Below are positions 8,685 to 17,146 of a stretch of DNA of 64,000 nt, piece after piece. Numbering within the stretch: the stretch's first letter is position 1; every line of letters starts with the position of its first letter. The translations under genes were made by a program, and so were the position numbers. This stretch comes from Hymenobacter metallicola (lineage in GTDB: Bacteria; Bacteroidota; Bacteroidia; Cytophagales; Hymenobacteraceae), in assembly GCF_004745645.1 (NCBI RefSeq), contig NZ_SRMB01000001.1, forward strand, positions 1,240,001 to 1,304,000, written 5' to 3'. The notes under the pieces were generated by a model. That model was not told the origin of the DNA, made no database searches, and saw only the letters and a program-made list of their open reading frames with translations.

Positions 8685-9320
8685 ATGGCAGTTCTCGTTG
8701 GTAAGCGTGCTCCTTCTTTCAAGGCTACGGCCGTAATTGATGGCGAATTCGAAGAGGATTTCTCTTTGGACCGCTACTTGGGTAAGAAGCACGTTATCTT
8801 CTACTTCTACCCCGCCGACTTCACATTCGTGTGCCCCACCGAAATCATTGCCTTCCAGGAGCGTCTGGCCGATTTCGAAGCGAAGGGCGTAGCCATTGTT
8901 GGCTGCTCGACGGACACGCACTTCTCGCACTTTGCCTGGCTGCAGACGCCCCGCGACAACGGCGGCATCGAGGGCGTAACCTACCCGCTGGTAGCCGACG
9001 CGACCAAAACCATTGCCGCTAACTACGACGTGCTGGGTGGTCACTACGACTACAACGAAGCCGGCGAAATGACCTTCGTAGGTTCGCCCCTGGCCTACCG
9101 GGGCCTGTTCCTGATCGACAAAGACGGTATCGTCCGTCACCAGGTCGTAAACGACGGGCCGCTGGGCCGCAGCATCGACGAAGCTATGCGCATGGTAGAT
9201 GCTCTGCAGTACTTCGAAGTAAAAGGCGAAGTATGCCCCGCTAACTGGGAGGAAGGCAAAGAAGCCATGCAGGCTACCCGCGAAGGGGTGGCAAACTACC
9301 TGGGCAAGCAGGCCCACTAA
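8685..9320 (+). CDS. 2-Cys peroxiredoxin (AhpC/Prx1 type)
   Basis: A 211-residue typical 2-Cys peroxiredoxin that reduces hydrogen peroxide and organic hydroperoxides in the cytoplasm. The peroxidatic cysteine is C50 in DFTFVCPTE and the resolving cysteine is in GEVCPANW near residue 185. It starts 124 bp after the Fur/PerR-like gene on the same strand and is probably part of its regulon. I did not find a second AGAATnATTCT box directly upstream, so it may be read through from the regulator's promoter. Confidence 0.95.
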   Translation: MAVLVGKRAPSFKATAVIDGEFEEDFSLDRYLGKKHVIFYFYPADFTFVCPTEIIAFQERLADFEAKGVAIVGCSTDTHFSHFAWLQTPRDNGGIEGVTYPLVADATKTIAANYDVLGGHYDYNEAGEMTFVGSPLAYRGLFLIDKDGIVRHQVVNDGPLGRSIDEAMRMVDALQYFEVKGEVCPANWEEGKEAMQATREGVANYLGKQAH

Positions 9321-9382
9321 GTGCAGGGCCGGGTAAGCTACCTCCAGTGGGTAGCGCCGGCCGCCCGAAAGCAACTTCTAGC

Positions 9383-9413
9383 AAGAGCCTCAACCAGCCG
9401 GTTGGGGCTCTTG
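9383..9413 (+). terminator. Terminator after the peroxiredoxin gene
   Basis: AAGAGCCTCAACC pairs with GGTTGGGGCTCTT (one G-T pair) around a short loop. The following T-rich run (TTGTCGTTTG) is weak. Confidence 0.65.
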
Positions 9414-9416
9414 TCG

Positions 9417-9444
9417 TTTGTCGGCGGGTAAAAGCCTATTTTTG
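9417..9444 (+). promoter_or_regulatory. Promoter of the Kdo transferase gene
   Basis: TTTG at 9417-9420, 16 bp, then TATTTTTG at 9437-9444. This fits the Bacteroidota -33/-7 pair, 63 bases before the start codon. Confidence 0.55.
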
Positions 9445-9507
9445 CCGAAAGTTTGCGCTGGGCCTTCCCAACCTCGGCACGCTGCCCCTTCTACCTAAGC
9501 TAAACCG

Positions 9508-10761
9508 TTGCGTTTTCTCTATACCATTGGCCTCCACCTCTACGCCCTACTGCTGCGGCTGGTAGCACCCTTCGTGCCCAAAGCCGAGCAGTGGATAGCG
9601 GGGCGCCGGGGCCTGCTGGAACACATCCGCACCACGCTGCACGACGACCCGGCGCCCCGGGTCTGGTTTCACTGCGCCTCCCTGGGCGAGTTTGAGCAGG
9701 GCCGCCCCCTGATGGAAGCCTACGCCCAGCAACACCCCCAGCATAAAATCGTGCTGACCTTTTTCTCCCCCTCGGGCTACGCGGTGCGCCACAACTGGCC
9801 GGGCGCCGACTATGTTTTCTACCTGCCGCTGGATACCCGCGACAATGCCCAGGAGTTCCTGGACGCCGTCCAGCCCCAGCTGGCCGTGTTTGTGAAATAC
9901 GAATTCTGGTACTACCTGCTCGACGGCCTGCGCCGCCGCCGGGTGCCGACGATTTGCGTATCGGCCATTTTCCGGCCGGGCCAGGTGTTTTTTCAGCCCT
10001 GGGGTGGTTTTTACCGTCGTATGCTGCAGTGCTTCACCCATATTTTCACGCAGAATGAAGCCTCGGTGCAGCTGCTGCGGCAGGCCGGTATTGGGCAGGC
10101 CAGCGTGGCCGGCGACACCCGCTTCGACACCGTAGTGCGCACAGCCTCGGCTCCGCCCCGGGAGTTGCCCCTGGTCGATGCGTTCACCGATGATTGGGTG
10201 CCGGTTTGCATTGTGGGCAGCAGCTGGCCCGAAGACATGCCCGTGCTAACGCCCCTTTTGCAGCAGTACCAGCAGGAGCTGCGCTTTATCGTGGCCCCCC
10301 ACGAAATCAGTGAAACCAACCTGCGCCTGGTGGAAGAAGCCCTGCCCGGCCAGGTAGTGCGCTATTCCCAGGCCCAGGCCGCGACGGTGAGCCAGGCGCG
10401 GGTGCTGCTGATGGACAATGTGGGCCTGCTTAGCCAGCTTTACCGGTTCGGGCACTTTGCCTACATCGGCGGGGCTTTTGGCAAAGGGCTGCACAATACG
10501 CTGGAGGCGGCCGCCTTTGGCCTACCCCTCTTCTTTGGCCCAACCTACGGCAAGTTTCAGGAAGCCCTGGACCTGGTGGAGATGCGGTGCGCCTTTCCGG
10601 TGCGCACTGCCCAGGAGTTGAAAGACGCCTTTGCGCCCCTCTTTCGCAACGAAGCCGCCCGCCTCGTGGTGCAGGACCTCAGCCTGGAATATGTTCACCA
10701 AAAGGCGGGCGCCACGGCCCTCATCATGCGCTGGCTCGAAGGGCAAGGGGTGAAGCGGTGA
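9508..10761 (+). CDS. waaA: 3-deoxy-D-manno-octulosonic acid (Kdo) transferase
   Basis: A 417-residue GT30 enzyme that transfers Kdo from CMP-Kdo to lipid A at the inner membrane. The order is: an N-terminal membrane-associated segment, HCASLGEFEQGRP with the conserved catalytic Glu at 61, VKYEFWYY, SAIFRPGQ and the C-terminal GGAFGKGLHNTLEAA nucleotide-binding block. The start is a TTG at 9508 (TTG-CGT-TTT-CTC); no ATG fits the family N-terminus better. The length matches the family. Confidence 0.93.
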   Translation: MRFLYTIGLHLYALLLRLVAPFVPKAEQWIAGRRGLLEHIRTTLHDDPAPRVWFHCASLGEFEQGRPLMEAYAQQHPQHKIVLTFFSPSGYAVRHNWPGADYVFYLPLDTRDNAQEFLDAVQPQLAVFVKYEFWYYLLDGLRRRRVPTICVSAIFRPGQVFFQPWGGFYRRMLQCFTHIFTQNEASVQLLRQAGIGQASVAGDTRFDTVVRTASAPPRELPLVDAFTDDWVPVCIVGSSWPEDMPVLTPLLQQYQQELRFIVAPHEISETNLRLVEEALPGQVVRYSQAQAATVSQARVLLMDNVGLLSQLYRFGHFAYIGGAFGKGLHNTLEAAAFGLPLFFGPTYGKFQEALDLVEMRCAFPVRTAQELKDAFAPLFRNEAARLVVQDLSLEYVHQKAGATALIMRWLEGQGVKR

Positions 10762-10833
10762 GCCAGCGCCATGCCAGCACCCGCGCCGCTTCCGCCCTTT
10801 CTTCCCATTCAACCACATTAGCACATTATTCCC

Positions 10834-11760
10834 ATGACCGGTATTGTAGTTAAATCGACGGGCTCGTGGTATCTGGTGCGCGAAACGGCTACGGGCCAGT
10901 TGCACCGCTGCCGGCTGCGGGGCAAGTTCAAAAACAAGGGCCTGAAGGTAAGCAACCCGCTGGCCGTCGGCGACCAGGTGGAGTTTACCGTGGAAGAGCA
11001 AACCGAGGGTGCGGGCGTAATTCACCACATCGAGCCGCGGCGCAACTATATCATTCGCCGCTCGGTGCACAAGGCCGAGCACGCCCACATTGTGGCCGCC
11101 AACCTGGACCAGGCCCTGCTGGTCGTCACGCTGGTGTCGCCGGCTACCTCGTTCGGGTTCATCGACCGGTTTCTGGTGACGGCCGAGGCCTACAGCATCC
11201 CCGTGACGCTAATTTTCAACAAGACGGACCTCTTCGATGAGGACCTTTCCAGCTACCAGGACCAGGTGCTGAAAATGTATACCCGCACCGGCTACCCGGG
11301 CCTGCGCTGCTCAGCCCAGTCGGGCGAGGGCGTGGCCGATGTGGACGCCCTGCTCGATGGCAAAGTTTCCTTGCTGTCGGGGCACTCGGGCGTGGGCAAA
11401 AGCACGCTCATCAACGCCCTGGTTCCCGACCTGGACCTGAAAACGGCCGAAATCAGTGAGTTTTCGGACAAGGGCGTGCACACGACCACCTTCGCCGAAA
11501 TGCTGGAGGTGCGCCCCGGCACCTACCTGATTGATACGCCCGGCATCAAGGAGCTGGGCTTGGTCGATATTGCCCCCGGGCAGCTGGCCCACTTTTTTCC
11601 CGAAATGCGCGCCCTGCTCAACCAGTGCCGCTACCACAACTGCCAGCACGTGCACGAGCCGGGCTGCGCCGTGCGGGAAGCGGTGGAGAAAGGCAAAATT
11701 GCCCTGCCCCGCTACGACAGCTACGTGAGCATGCTCAACGACGACGACAACCGGCACTAG
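10834..11760 (+). CDS. rsgA: Small ribosomal subunit biogenesis GTPase RsgA
   Basis: A 308-residue circularly permuted GTPase (YjeQ/RsgA) acting in late 30S maturation. An N-terminal OB-fold is followed by G motifs in permuted order: G4 FNKTDL near residue 130, G1 GHSGVGKST near 185, G3 DTPGIKE near 235. The C-terminal zinc-binding segment CRYHNC...HEPGC is intact. It begins 72 bp after the Kdo transferase gene and ends before a clear terminator. Confidence 0.95.
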   Translation: MTGIVVKSTGSWYLVRETATGQLHRCRLRGKFKNKGLKVSNPLAVGDQVEFTVEEQTEGAGVIHHIEPRRNYIIRRSVHKAEHAHIVAANLDQALLVVTLVSPATSFGFIDRFLVTAEAYSIPVTLIFNKTDLFDEDLSSYQDQVLKMYTRTGYPGLRCSAQSGEGVADVDALLDGKVSLLSGHSGVGKSTLINALVPDLDLKTAEISEFSDKGVHTTTFAEMLEVRPGTYLIDTPGIKELGLVDIAPGQLAHFFPEMRALLNQCRYHNCQHVHEPGCAVREAVEKGKIALPRYDSYVSMLNDDDNRH

Positions 11761-11813
11761 GCCTTGCCCCACTAGCTCAACCGCAAGTTTTCGGCGCAAA
11801 ACCCAACCAAACT

Positions 11814-11845
11814 ACCCTCTCCGGCGAATACCGGGGAGGGTTTTT
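11814..11845 (+). terminator. Terminator after rsgA
   Basis: CCCTCTCCGG and CCGGGGAGGG flank a 7-nt loop and are followed by TTTTT. Confidence 0.8.
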
Positions 11846-11872
11846 ACTTCCCACTCCTCAACCTGCCCGACC

Positions 11873-12772
11873 ATGCCTACTGCCACACCACACGTCGCCT
11901 TTATTGGGCTCGGCAACATGGGCCACGCTATGGCCCAGCAGCTGCTGCAGGCCGGCTACCCACTTACGGTGTATAACCGCACGGCCGCCAAAGCCGCCGA
12001 CCTGGGCGAGCGAGGCGCGGTAGTAGCCGCCACGCCGGCCGCAGCGGTGGCCGAAGCTGCTTTCGTCTTCACAATGGTAACGGATGACGCGGCCCTGCGG
12101 GCGGTGACGACGGGAAAAGAGGGCCTGCTACAAAACATGCCAGCCAAGGCCGTGCACATTTCGTGCAGTACCGTGGGTCCCGAAACCACCCGGGAGCTGG
12201 CCCGGGCCCATTACCGCCAGGGCTCCCGCCTGATTGCCGCTCCGGTATTCGGCCAGCCCGAGGCGGCCCGGGCAGCCAAGCTCTGGGTGTGCACCAGCGG
12301 CTCGGTGCCGGCCAAGCAGGACCTGGGGCCGCTGCTGGCTACCTTTAGCCAGGGCGTGCATGACTTCGGCAAAGACACCGGGGCGGCCAATGTGGTCAAG
12401 CTCTGCGGCAACTTCCTGCTCGGCGCCGCCATCGAAGCCATGTCGGAAGCCTTTGGCCTGGCCGAAAAAAGTGGCCTGAGCCGCCAGCAGGTGTACGACA
12501 TGCTCACCAGTACGTTGTTCAACACCCCGGTGTACCGCAGCTACGGCCAGGTACTAGCGACGCAGGACTACAAGAATTTGGGCTCAGCTCCCTACGTGCT
12601 GCGCAAAGATCTGGACTTGGTGCAAACCGAGGCTCACGAGCTTGGGGTAAGCATGCCTTTTGCCAGCATCATCCGCAACCATTTGGCGGCCACCGTAGCC
12701 CGCCCGCCCGGCCAGCACGACTGGACCTCCTTTGCCCAGCGCGTAGCGGCCGGGACGGGGCTGGTACGGTAA
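11873..12772 (+). CDS. NAD(P)-dependent beta-hydroxyacid dehydrogenase (3-hydroxyisobutyrate dehydrogenase family)
   Basis: A 299-residue dehydrogenase of the HIBADH/GarR/glyoxylate-reductase group. The N-terminal Rossmann fold carries GLGNMG (residues 12-17), and the second domain carries the catalytic-type Lys in NVVKLCGNF near 178. The substrate cannot be read from the sequence; 3-hydroxyisobutyrate, tartronate semialdehyde or succinic semialdehyde are all possible. It is a single gene between two terminators. Confidence 0.85.
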   Translation: MPTATPHVAFIGLGNMGHAMAQQLLQAGYPLTVYNRTAAKAADLGERGAVVAATPAAAVAEAAFVFTMVTDDAALRAVTTGKEGLLQNMPAKAVHISCSTVGPETTRELARAHYRQGSRLIAAPVFGQPEAARAAKLWVCTSGSVPAKQDLGPLLATFSQGVHDFGKDTGAANVVKLCGNFLLGAAIEAMSEAFGLAEKSGLSRQQVYDMLTSTLFNTPVYRSYGQVLATQDYKNLGSAPYVLRKDLDLVQTEAHELGVSMPFASIIRNHLAATVARPPGQHDWTSFAQRVAAGTGLVR

Positions 12773-12789
12773 GCGGACCGTTCAGGCAC

Positions 12790-12831
12790 AAAAAAAGCCG
12801 TCCTGCTTTGCTCAGCAGAACGGCTTTTTTT
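12790..12831. terminator. Bidirectional terminator
   Basis: AAAAAAAGCCGT, CTGCT, loop, AGCAG, ACGGCTTTTTTT, with one mismatch. It lies between converging genes and can end both. Confidence 0.85.
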
Positions 12832-12846
12832 CTCATTACCCGGGCT

Positions 12847-13479
12847 CTACAAGTTCGGAGCGGGGGGCAGCAGCACCTGGTCTACCACGTGGGTAACGCC
12901 GTTGCTGGAAATCACGTCGGGAATCTGGATGGTGGCATTGTTCACCATGATTTTACCGCCCTTCACCGAGATTTTCACTTTCTCGCCATTCACGGTCGTC
13001 AGCTCCTGTCCGTCTTTCAGGTCGGAAGCCACGAGGCGGCCGGCAATGACGTGGTAGGTGAGCACGCCCTTAAGCTTTTCCTTGCTTTCGGGCTTCATCA
13101 GGCCGGCCATAGCGCCTTTCGGCAGCTGTATAAAGGCGGAGTTGGTGGGAGCAAAAACCGTGAACGGGCCGGGGCCGCTAAGCGTACCACCCAAATCGGC
13201 CGCCGATACGGCCCGTACCAGCGTGCTGACGCTGGTAGCCTGCACGGCATTCTGGATAATGTTCTTGTCGGGGGTCATGGCTACGCCATCAACCATAACG
13301 CCTTCGGGCTTGGCCATACGAGCTGAGTCGGAGAGCATGGCGGCCGAGTCGACGGTGGCAATGGCTTCGGTTTCGGCCGTGGCTTTTTCCGTGGTTTTAT
13401 TGTCGTTGCAGCTGCTCAGGCTGGCGCTGGCCAGGGCGGCACAGAACGCCAGGGAGGCGTTTCTCAGGGTCTTTTTCAT
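12847..13479 (-). CDS. Fasciclin (FAS1) domain lipoprotein
   Basis: A 210-residue lipoprotein with a signal peptide and lipobox (LSSC, Cys 24), a short acidic/Thr linker, and one FAS1 domain at about residues 75-208. The domain shows both FAS1 boxes: FTVFAPTNSAF and, further on, LTYHVIAGR followed by VNGV-type strands and HVVDQVLLPP. FAS1 domains mediate adhesion at the cell surface. The gene converges with the dehydrogenase at 11873 and diverges from the cyclophilin. Confidence 0.92.
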   Translation of the reverse strand: MKKTLRNASLAFCAALASASLSSCNDNKTTEKATAETEAIATVDSAAMLSDSARMAKPEGVMVDGVAMTPDKNIIQNAVQATSVSTLVRAVSAADLGGTLSGPGPFTVFAPTNSAFIQLPKGAMAGLMKPESKEKLKGVLTYHVIAGRLVASDLKDGQELTTVNGEKVKISVKGGKIMVNNATIQIPDVISSNGVTHVVDQVLLPPAPNL

Positions 13480-13591
13480 GGGTTGTGAACGGGGTTAGGA
13501 AGTGGCTGGGGAAAGTACTGCGGCAATATCGAAATATTCATCTTCCAACATTGTTGCAGGATTGTACGGAACCCTGAGCCCGAACGGATGT

Positions 13592-13620
13592 TTTGCCCGC
13601 AGCCGAATTGGTTACCTTTG
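13592..13620 (+). promoter_or_regulatory. Promoter of the cyclophilin gene
   Basis: TTTG at 13592-13595, 17 bp, then TACCTTTG at 13613-13620: a full -33/-7 pair. It lies inside the in-frame extension upstream of 13688, so it argues for the downstream start. Confidence 0.65.
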
Positions 13621-13687
13621 CCCGCGCCCGAAACATTTTTCACGGTCTTGCGCTTTAAGCAATCCACCTATTCCCCTTTTCCAACGC

Positions 13688-14146
13688 ATGAAAACTGCCG
13701 AAATCCACACCACGCACGGCGTGATGAAAGTTGAATTCTTCGAGCAAGATGCTCCCAATACGGTGAAGAACTTCACCGACCTGGCCCAGAAAGGCTTCTA
13801 CGACGGGCTGAAATTTCACCGCGTGATTCCCAATTTCGTGGTGCAGGGTGGCTGCCCCAACACCCGTGAGGGCGCCAAAGGCATGCCCGGCACCGGCGGC
13901 CCCGGCTATAAAATCGACTGCGAGCTGACCGGCGGCAACCAGTACCACGACCGTGGCGTGCTGAGCATGGCCCACGCCGGCCGCAACACCGGTGGCAGCC
14001 AGTTCTTTATCGTGCACAGCCGCGACCAGACCGCCCACCTCGACCGCAACCACACCGTGTTCGGCAAGGTGGTAGAAGGCCTGGACATTATCGACCAGAT
14101 CAAAGCCAACGACGAGATTAAGAAGATTGTGGTAAACGAGGCCTAA
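13688..14146 (+). CDS. Cyclophilin-type peptidyl-prolyl isomerase
   Basis: A 152-residue cytoplasmic cyclophilin (PpiB class) that catalyses cis-trans isomerisation of Xaa-Pro bonds. The core motifs are FHRVIPNFVVQGG, MAHAGRNTGGSQFFI and HLDRNHTVFGKV. The frame stays open to 13502, but those 62 residues are unlike the family and the promoter sits within them, so ATG 13688 is the start. No signal peptide is present. Confidence 0.93.
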   Translation: MKTAEIHTTHGVMKVEFFEQDAPNTVKNFTDLAQKGFYDGLKFHRVIPNFVVQGGCPNTREGAKGMPGTGGPGYKIDCELTGGNQYHDRGVLSMAHAGRNTGGSQFFIVHSRDQTAHLDRNHTVFGKVVEGLDIIDQIKANDEIKKIVVNEA

Positions 14147-14167
14147 GCCTGCTTTCCCTTTCTCAAG

Positions 14168-14205
14168 CAAAGCCCCAGCTGTCCTTGGCGACGGCCGGGG
14201 CTTTG
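14168..14205 (+). terminator. Terminator after the cyclophilin gene
   Basis: CAAAGCCCC and GGGGCTTTG form a 9-bp stem with a 20-nt loop that can fold further. The T tract is short. Confidence 0.6.
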
Positions 14206-14387
14206 TGCGTCTGGCCCCGGCCAAGCTCGCTACTGCCCGGGGCTAGGTGGTCAGGATCGGTGCTTCTCCCGCTGGGCCGCTTTAGCGGAAAGCACGCGGG
14301 CCCACTGGAAAAATATTTTTCAGTTTACCTGTAACAACCCGCTCCCACCGGCATCAGAAAGACAAAACCACTAAACCTTTCTGCGCT

Positions 14388-15311
14388 ATGAAACGCTTCC
14401 TGCTGCTTGCCTGCCTATCGGGGTTGCTGAGCTTGGGCTGTGCCGCCCAACCCGCCGCTACCAACGTCCCCGAGGCTATTCGGGTGGAAGTAACGGGCAA
14501 AAAGAATGGCCGCCCGCTGCTGCTGGTACCCGGCTACGTGGCCCCGGGGGAAGTGTGGCGCGAAATAGCCGCTGAGCTGGGCCGGCGCTACCAGTGCCAC
14601 GTCGTGACGCTGGCCGGTACCGGGGGAATGGCCCCGCTGACCGTGGCTCCTGGTGCCTCCTACTACGCCACCTACGCCCGGGCCCTGGCCGCCTACGTGC
14701 AGCAGCACCACCTGCAAAAGCCCGTGCTGGTGGCCCACCAGACTGGCGGAATGATGGCGCTGCGTGCCGCCACCGACTTCCCCGAGCTGTTCGGCGGCCT
14801 GATCCTGCTGGAAGCGCTGCCCGCGCCCTTTGCCGTGCACAATCCCCGCCTCACGCCCGATTCACTGAAGCTGCCGGCCCGGGAGCAGCTGCTCAGCCGC
14901 CTGGTGAGTATGGCTCAGGGCACGTTTCTGCAGCAGCAACAGATGTTTATCAGCACCTGGGCTACTGATACGCTGCAGCAGCGCCGCCTGCTGGGGTGGG
15001 CTGCCCAGGCCGACCGCACCACCTGGGCCAACATCGTGTACGAGAGCATGACCACCGACCTGCGCCCCGCCCTGCCCCGCCTGCAAGTGCCGGTGCTGCT
15101 GCTGGGTATCTGGGTGGCCGGCAAAGCCGTGAAACCCGACCTGACCCACGCCCAGGTGCAGCCCTTGTTTGAGCGGCAACTCGCCGGTGCCGGTGCGGGC
15201 GGGGAAGTTCGCCTCCACGACACGGCCCGGGAGTTTATCATGCTCGACGACCCACGCTGGACGCTGACCAACATTGAGCAGTATCTGGCCGCTCATCCCA
15301 GCAAACGCTAA
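14388..15311 (+). CDS. Exported alpha/beta-hydrolase-fold protein with altered nucleophile elbow
   Basis: A 307-residue protein with an N-terminal export signal (a possible lipobox ends at Cys 18, but residue -3 is Ser, so it is weak). The alpha/beta-hydrolase fold is clear: LLLVPGYVAPGEVW, then LVAHQTGGMMALRAA. The nucleophile elbow, normally GxSxGG, reads A-H-Q-T-G-G, placing Gln 118 where the catalytic Ser should be (codon CAG at 14739-14741). It may be catalytically dead or use another residue. It precedes the sigma/anti-sigma pair by 29 bp on the same strand and probably shares their operon. Confidence 0.8.
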   Translation: MKRFLLLACLSGLLSLGCAAQPAATNVPEAIRVEVTGKKNGRPLLLVPGYVAPGEVWREIAAELGRRYQCHVVTLAGTGGMAPLTVAPGASYYATYARALAAYVQQHHLQKPVLVAHQTGGMMALRAATDFPELFGGLILLEALPAPFAVHNPRLTPDSLKLPAREQLLSRLVSMAQGTFLQQQQMFISTWATDTLQQRRLLGWAAQADRTTWANIVYESMTTDLRPALPRLQVPVLLLGIWVAGKAVKPDLTHAQVQPLFERQLAGAGAGGEVRLHDTAREFIMLDDPRWTLTNIEQYLAAHPSKR

Positions 15312-15340
15312 CTTCCGCCCGGCTCTCCTAACTGCTGCGC

Positions 15341-15853
15341 ATGTCAGCCGCCACTACCGCCCTGTTTGACGAGTTGTACCAGTCGCACCAGCGGCGGGTG
15401 TGGCGCCTATGCCTGGGCTACTGTGGCGGCGACACCGAGCAGGCCGACGACTTGCTGCAGGAAGTCTTTTTGCGGGTGTGGCTCAACCTCGACCGGTTTC
15501 GGCACGAGGCCGCCCTGAGTACCTGGCTTTACCGGATTACGGTCAATACCTGCCTGCAATGGGTGCGCCAGACCAAGCGCCGGCCCGATACCCCGGTGCC
15601 CGTGCTGCCCGAGCAGCCCGCCCCGCCTCCCGACCCCCAGGCTGCCCAGCTGGCGCGCCTGCACCGGGCCCTGGGCCAGCTGCCCGAAGCCGACCGCCTG
15701 CTGATGATGCTGGTGCTGGACGAGCAGCCCTACGCCCGCATTGCCGACATCTGCGACCAGACCGAGGGCAACATCCGGGTGCGCCTGCACCGCATCCGCC
15801 AGCGCCTCACCCAGCTCCTGCACCACCTACCCGACGAAGACGATGCTGCCTGA
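15341..15853 (+). CDS. ECF-type RNA polymerase sigma factor
   Basis: A 170-residue sigma-70 family protein with region 2 (about residues 8-80, with DDLLQEVFLRVWLNLDRF and WLYRITVNTCLQ), a Pro-rich linker (about 90-105) and region 4 (about 107-160, helix-turn-helix around YARIADICDQTEGNIRVRLHR). The stop codon overlaps the start of the next gene by 11 bp, so the two are translationally coupled, as is typical of a sigma factor and its anti-sigma partner. Confidence 0.9.
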   Translation: MSAATTALFDELYQSHQRRVWRLCLGYCGGDTEQADDLLQEVFLRVWLNLDRFRHEAALSTWLYRITVNTCLQWVRQTKRRPDTPVPVLPEQPAPPPDPQAAQLARLHRALGQLPEADRLLMMLVLDEQPYARIADICDQTEGNIRVRLHRIRQRLTQLLHHLPDEDDAA

Positions 15854-16442
15854 CTTTCCCGACTCTGACCCCGCCGACGAGGCCCTGCGCCGCCTCTGGC
15901 AAGCCGCGCCCGCGCCGGAAGCCCTAGTGCCGGCCGCCGAGCAGCGCCGCCAGCTGGCCAGCCGCCGCCGTAATATCCTGTTGCGCAAGTTCTTTACCCT
16001 GCTCTGCCTGCTGGCAGCACCGCTGGCGATGCTTTGGGTTTGGCTTACGTCCCCGGTGGGTGCCCTGGGCGCGGCGGGCCTGCTGCTGACGGGCGGGGCC
16101 TTGCTGGGCGCTATCTGGCGGCAGCAACGGACCCTGCGCCTATTCTACACCTTCCCGGCGCGGGAAACCCCGCCAGCCTACGGGGCCCGACTGCGCCGCT
16201 ACTACCAGTGGCAGCAGCGCTACGGCCTGCCGTTTTACCAAGCCTACGTCATCCTGTTGAATACGGGGCTGGCGCTGTTTTTCATGGACATCTACCGCGG
16301 GCGGCCTGCCTGGCAACTGGTGCTGCCGACCGGTCTGGCGTTGTTGACCGTGGTAATGATTCGCCGCTTCAGCCACCACCACGTGCAACGGGAGCAGCAC
16401 CAACTTGAACAACTGCTGCGGGGCTTAGACGGCTTGGCCTAG
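15843..16442 (+). CDS. Membrane protein, probable anti-sigma factor
   Basis: A 199-residue protein starting at ATG 15843, inside the end of the sigma gene. The N-terminal 55 residues are cytoplasmic (acidic start, then a basic RRR stretch). Two hydrophobic segments follow at about residues 50-90, and a second pair near 130-175. There is no zinc-binding HxxxCxxC motif. The anti-sigma role rests on the 11-bp overlap with the ECF sigma gene and the membrane topology, not on a recognised domain. Confidence 0.65.
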   Translation: MLPDFPDSDPADEALRRLWQAAPAPEALVPAAEQRRQLASRRRNILLRKFFTLLCLLAAPLAMLWVWLTSPVGALGAAGLLLTGGALLGAIWRQQRTLRLFYTFPARETPPAYGARLRRYYQWQQRYGLPFYQAYVILLNTGLALFFMDIYRGRPAWQLVLPTGLALLTVVMIRRFSHHHVQREQHQLEQLLRGLDGLA

Positions 16443-16466
16443 TCGAGTAATGGTTGGGCCCTATTA

Positions 16467-16510
16467 AACACAGCAAAGCCGGCTGAGGAGTCAGTCGGCT
16501 TTGCTGTGTT
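16467..16510 (+). terminator. Strong terminator after the sigma/anti-sigma operon
   Basis: A 20-bp stem (AACACAGCAAAGCCG...TCAG side with one mismatch) and a 4-nt loop, 25 bp after the stop codon. Confidence 0.8.
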
Positions 16511-16568
16511 GCGCAGGTCAGGTGTGTAAAAAAACCGGTAGTTATTTCTCTTTGAGAAGAGCAGCGGC

Positions 16569-16763
16569 CTACCAGCGCTGAAAAAACCAACGCGTGTTGT
16601 TGGCATTGTATTGCTTGTAATTGGGCCGGTGCACAGTGGGCCGACCCTTGCTCACGCTCCGCACGAAGGGTCCACGACCCGCTGCTGCGGCCGGTGCACT
16701 CGGCACCAACAGGGCTACCAGAAGAAACAACGAAGCAAGACGAGCGAGGAGCGAAGTAAACAT
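16569..16763 (-). CDS. Small secreted basic protein, unknown
   Basis: A 64-residue protein starting at ATG 16763. Residues 1-27 form a strong signal peptide (hydrophobic LFLLVALLV, then an Ala-rich cleavage region). The mature part is about 37 residues, strongly basic and aromatic (RPNYKQYNANNTRWFFQRW near the end), with no cysteine. Small secreted proteins of this style occur in Hymenobacter, but I know of no function. A longer frame to 16835 adds residues before the signal peptide and is unlikely. Confidence 0.55.
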   Translation of the reverse strand: MFTSLLARLASLFLLVALLVPSAPAAAAGRGPFVRSVSKGRPTVHRPNYKQYNANNTRWFFQRW

Positions 16764-17146
16764 GGCAGAAAAAGGTTGGAGCGAAGAGTTGTTCGAAGTC
16801 TTTCCGAGTCCTGTTGGGCCGTTGGAATGATACAAAGCAACACTACCGGTTCCCGCCGCGGAAAAAGTTTCGCCCGATGGCAGCCTTTCTTAGGTGAATG
16901 AACGGTTTTACTGTCTGAGTGGATTACAGAGGCCTGAAATACAGCCAGAAAACGGCTCAGCCACCAGAACGAAGCCCTACTTCGCACCCTGCCGCAGAAG
17001 CAGCATAAACTCACTTCGGCTGCTCGACCAGCTCCCGGCCCGGTGGGCAGCCTTGTTCACGCTACTACGAAGCGGAGCAAGGCCCCTTGGCTATACTTAA
17101 CCGGTACGCAGCATCCGGTTTGACTACCAGCAGCGGCCGAGCCCGC
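16764..17146. other. 383-bp region with no gene seen
   Basis: The spacer between the small secreted protein and the racemase. Short open frames on both strands have no recognisable domain or good start. No strong hairpin, repeat or TAnnTTTG box was found. Confidence 0.5.

Noticed and set aside
13502..13687. N-terminal extension of the cyclophilin
   Set aside because: The 62 extra residues are unlike the family and contain the promoter.
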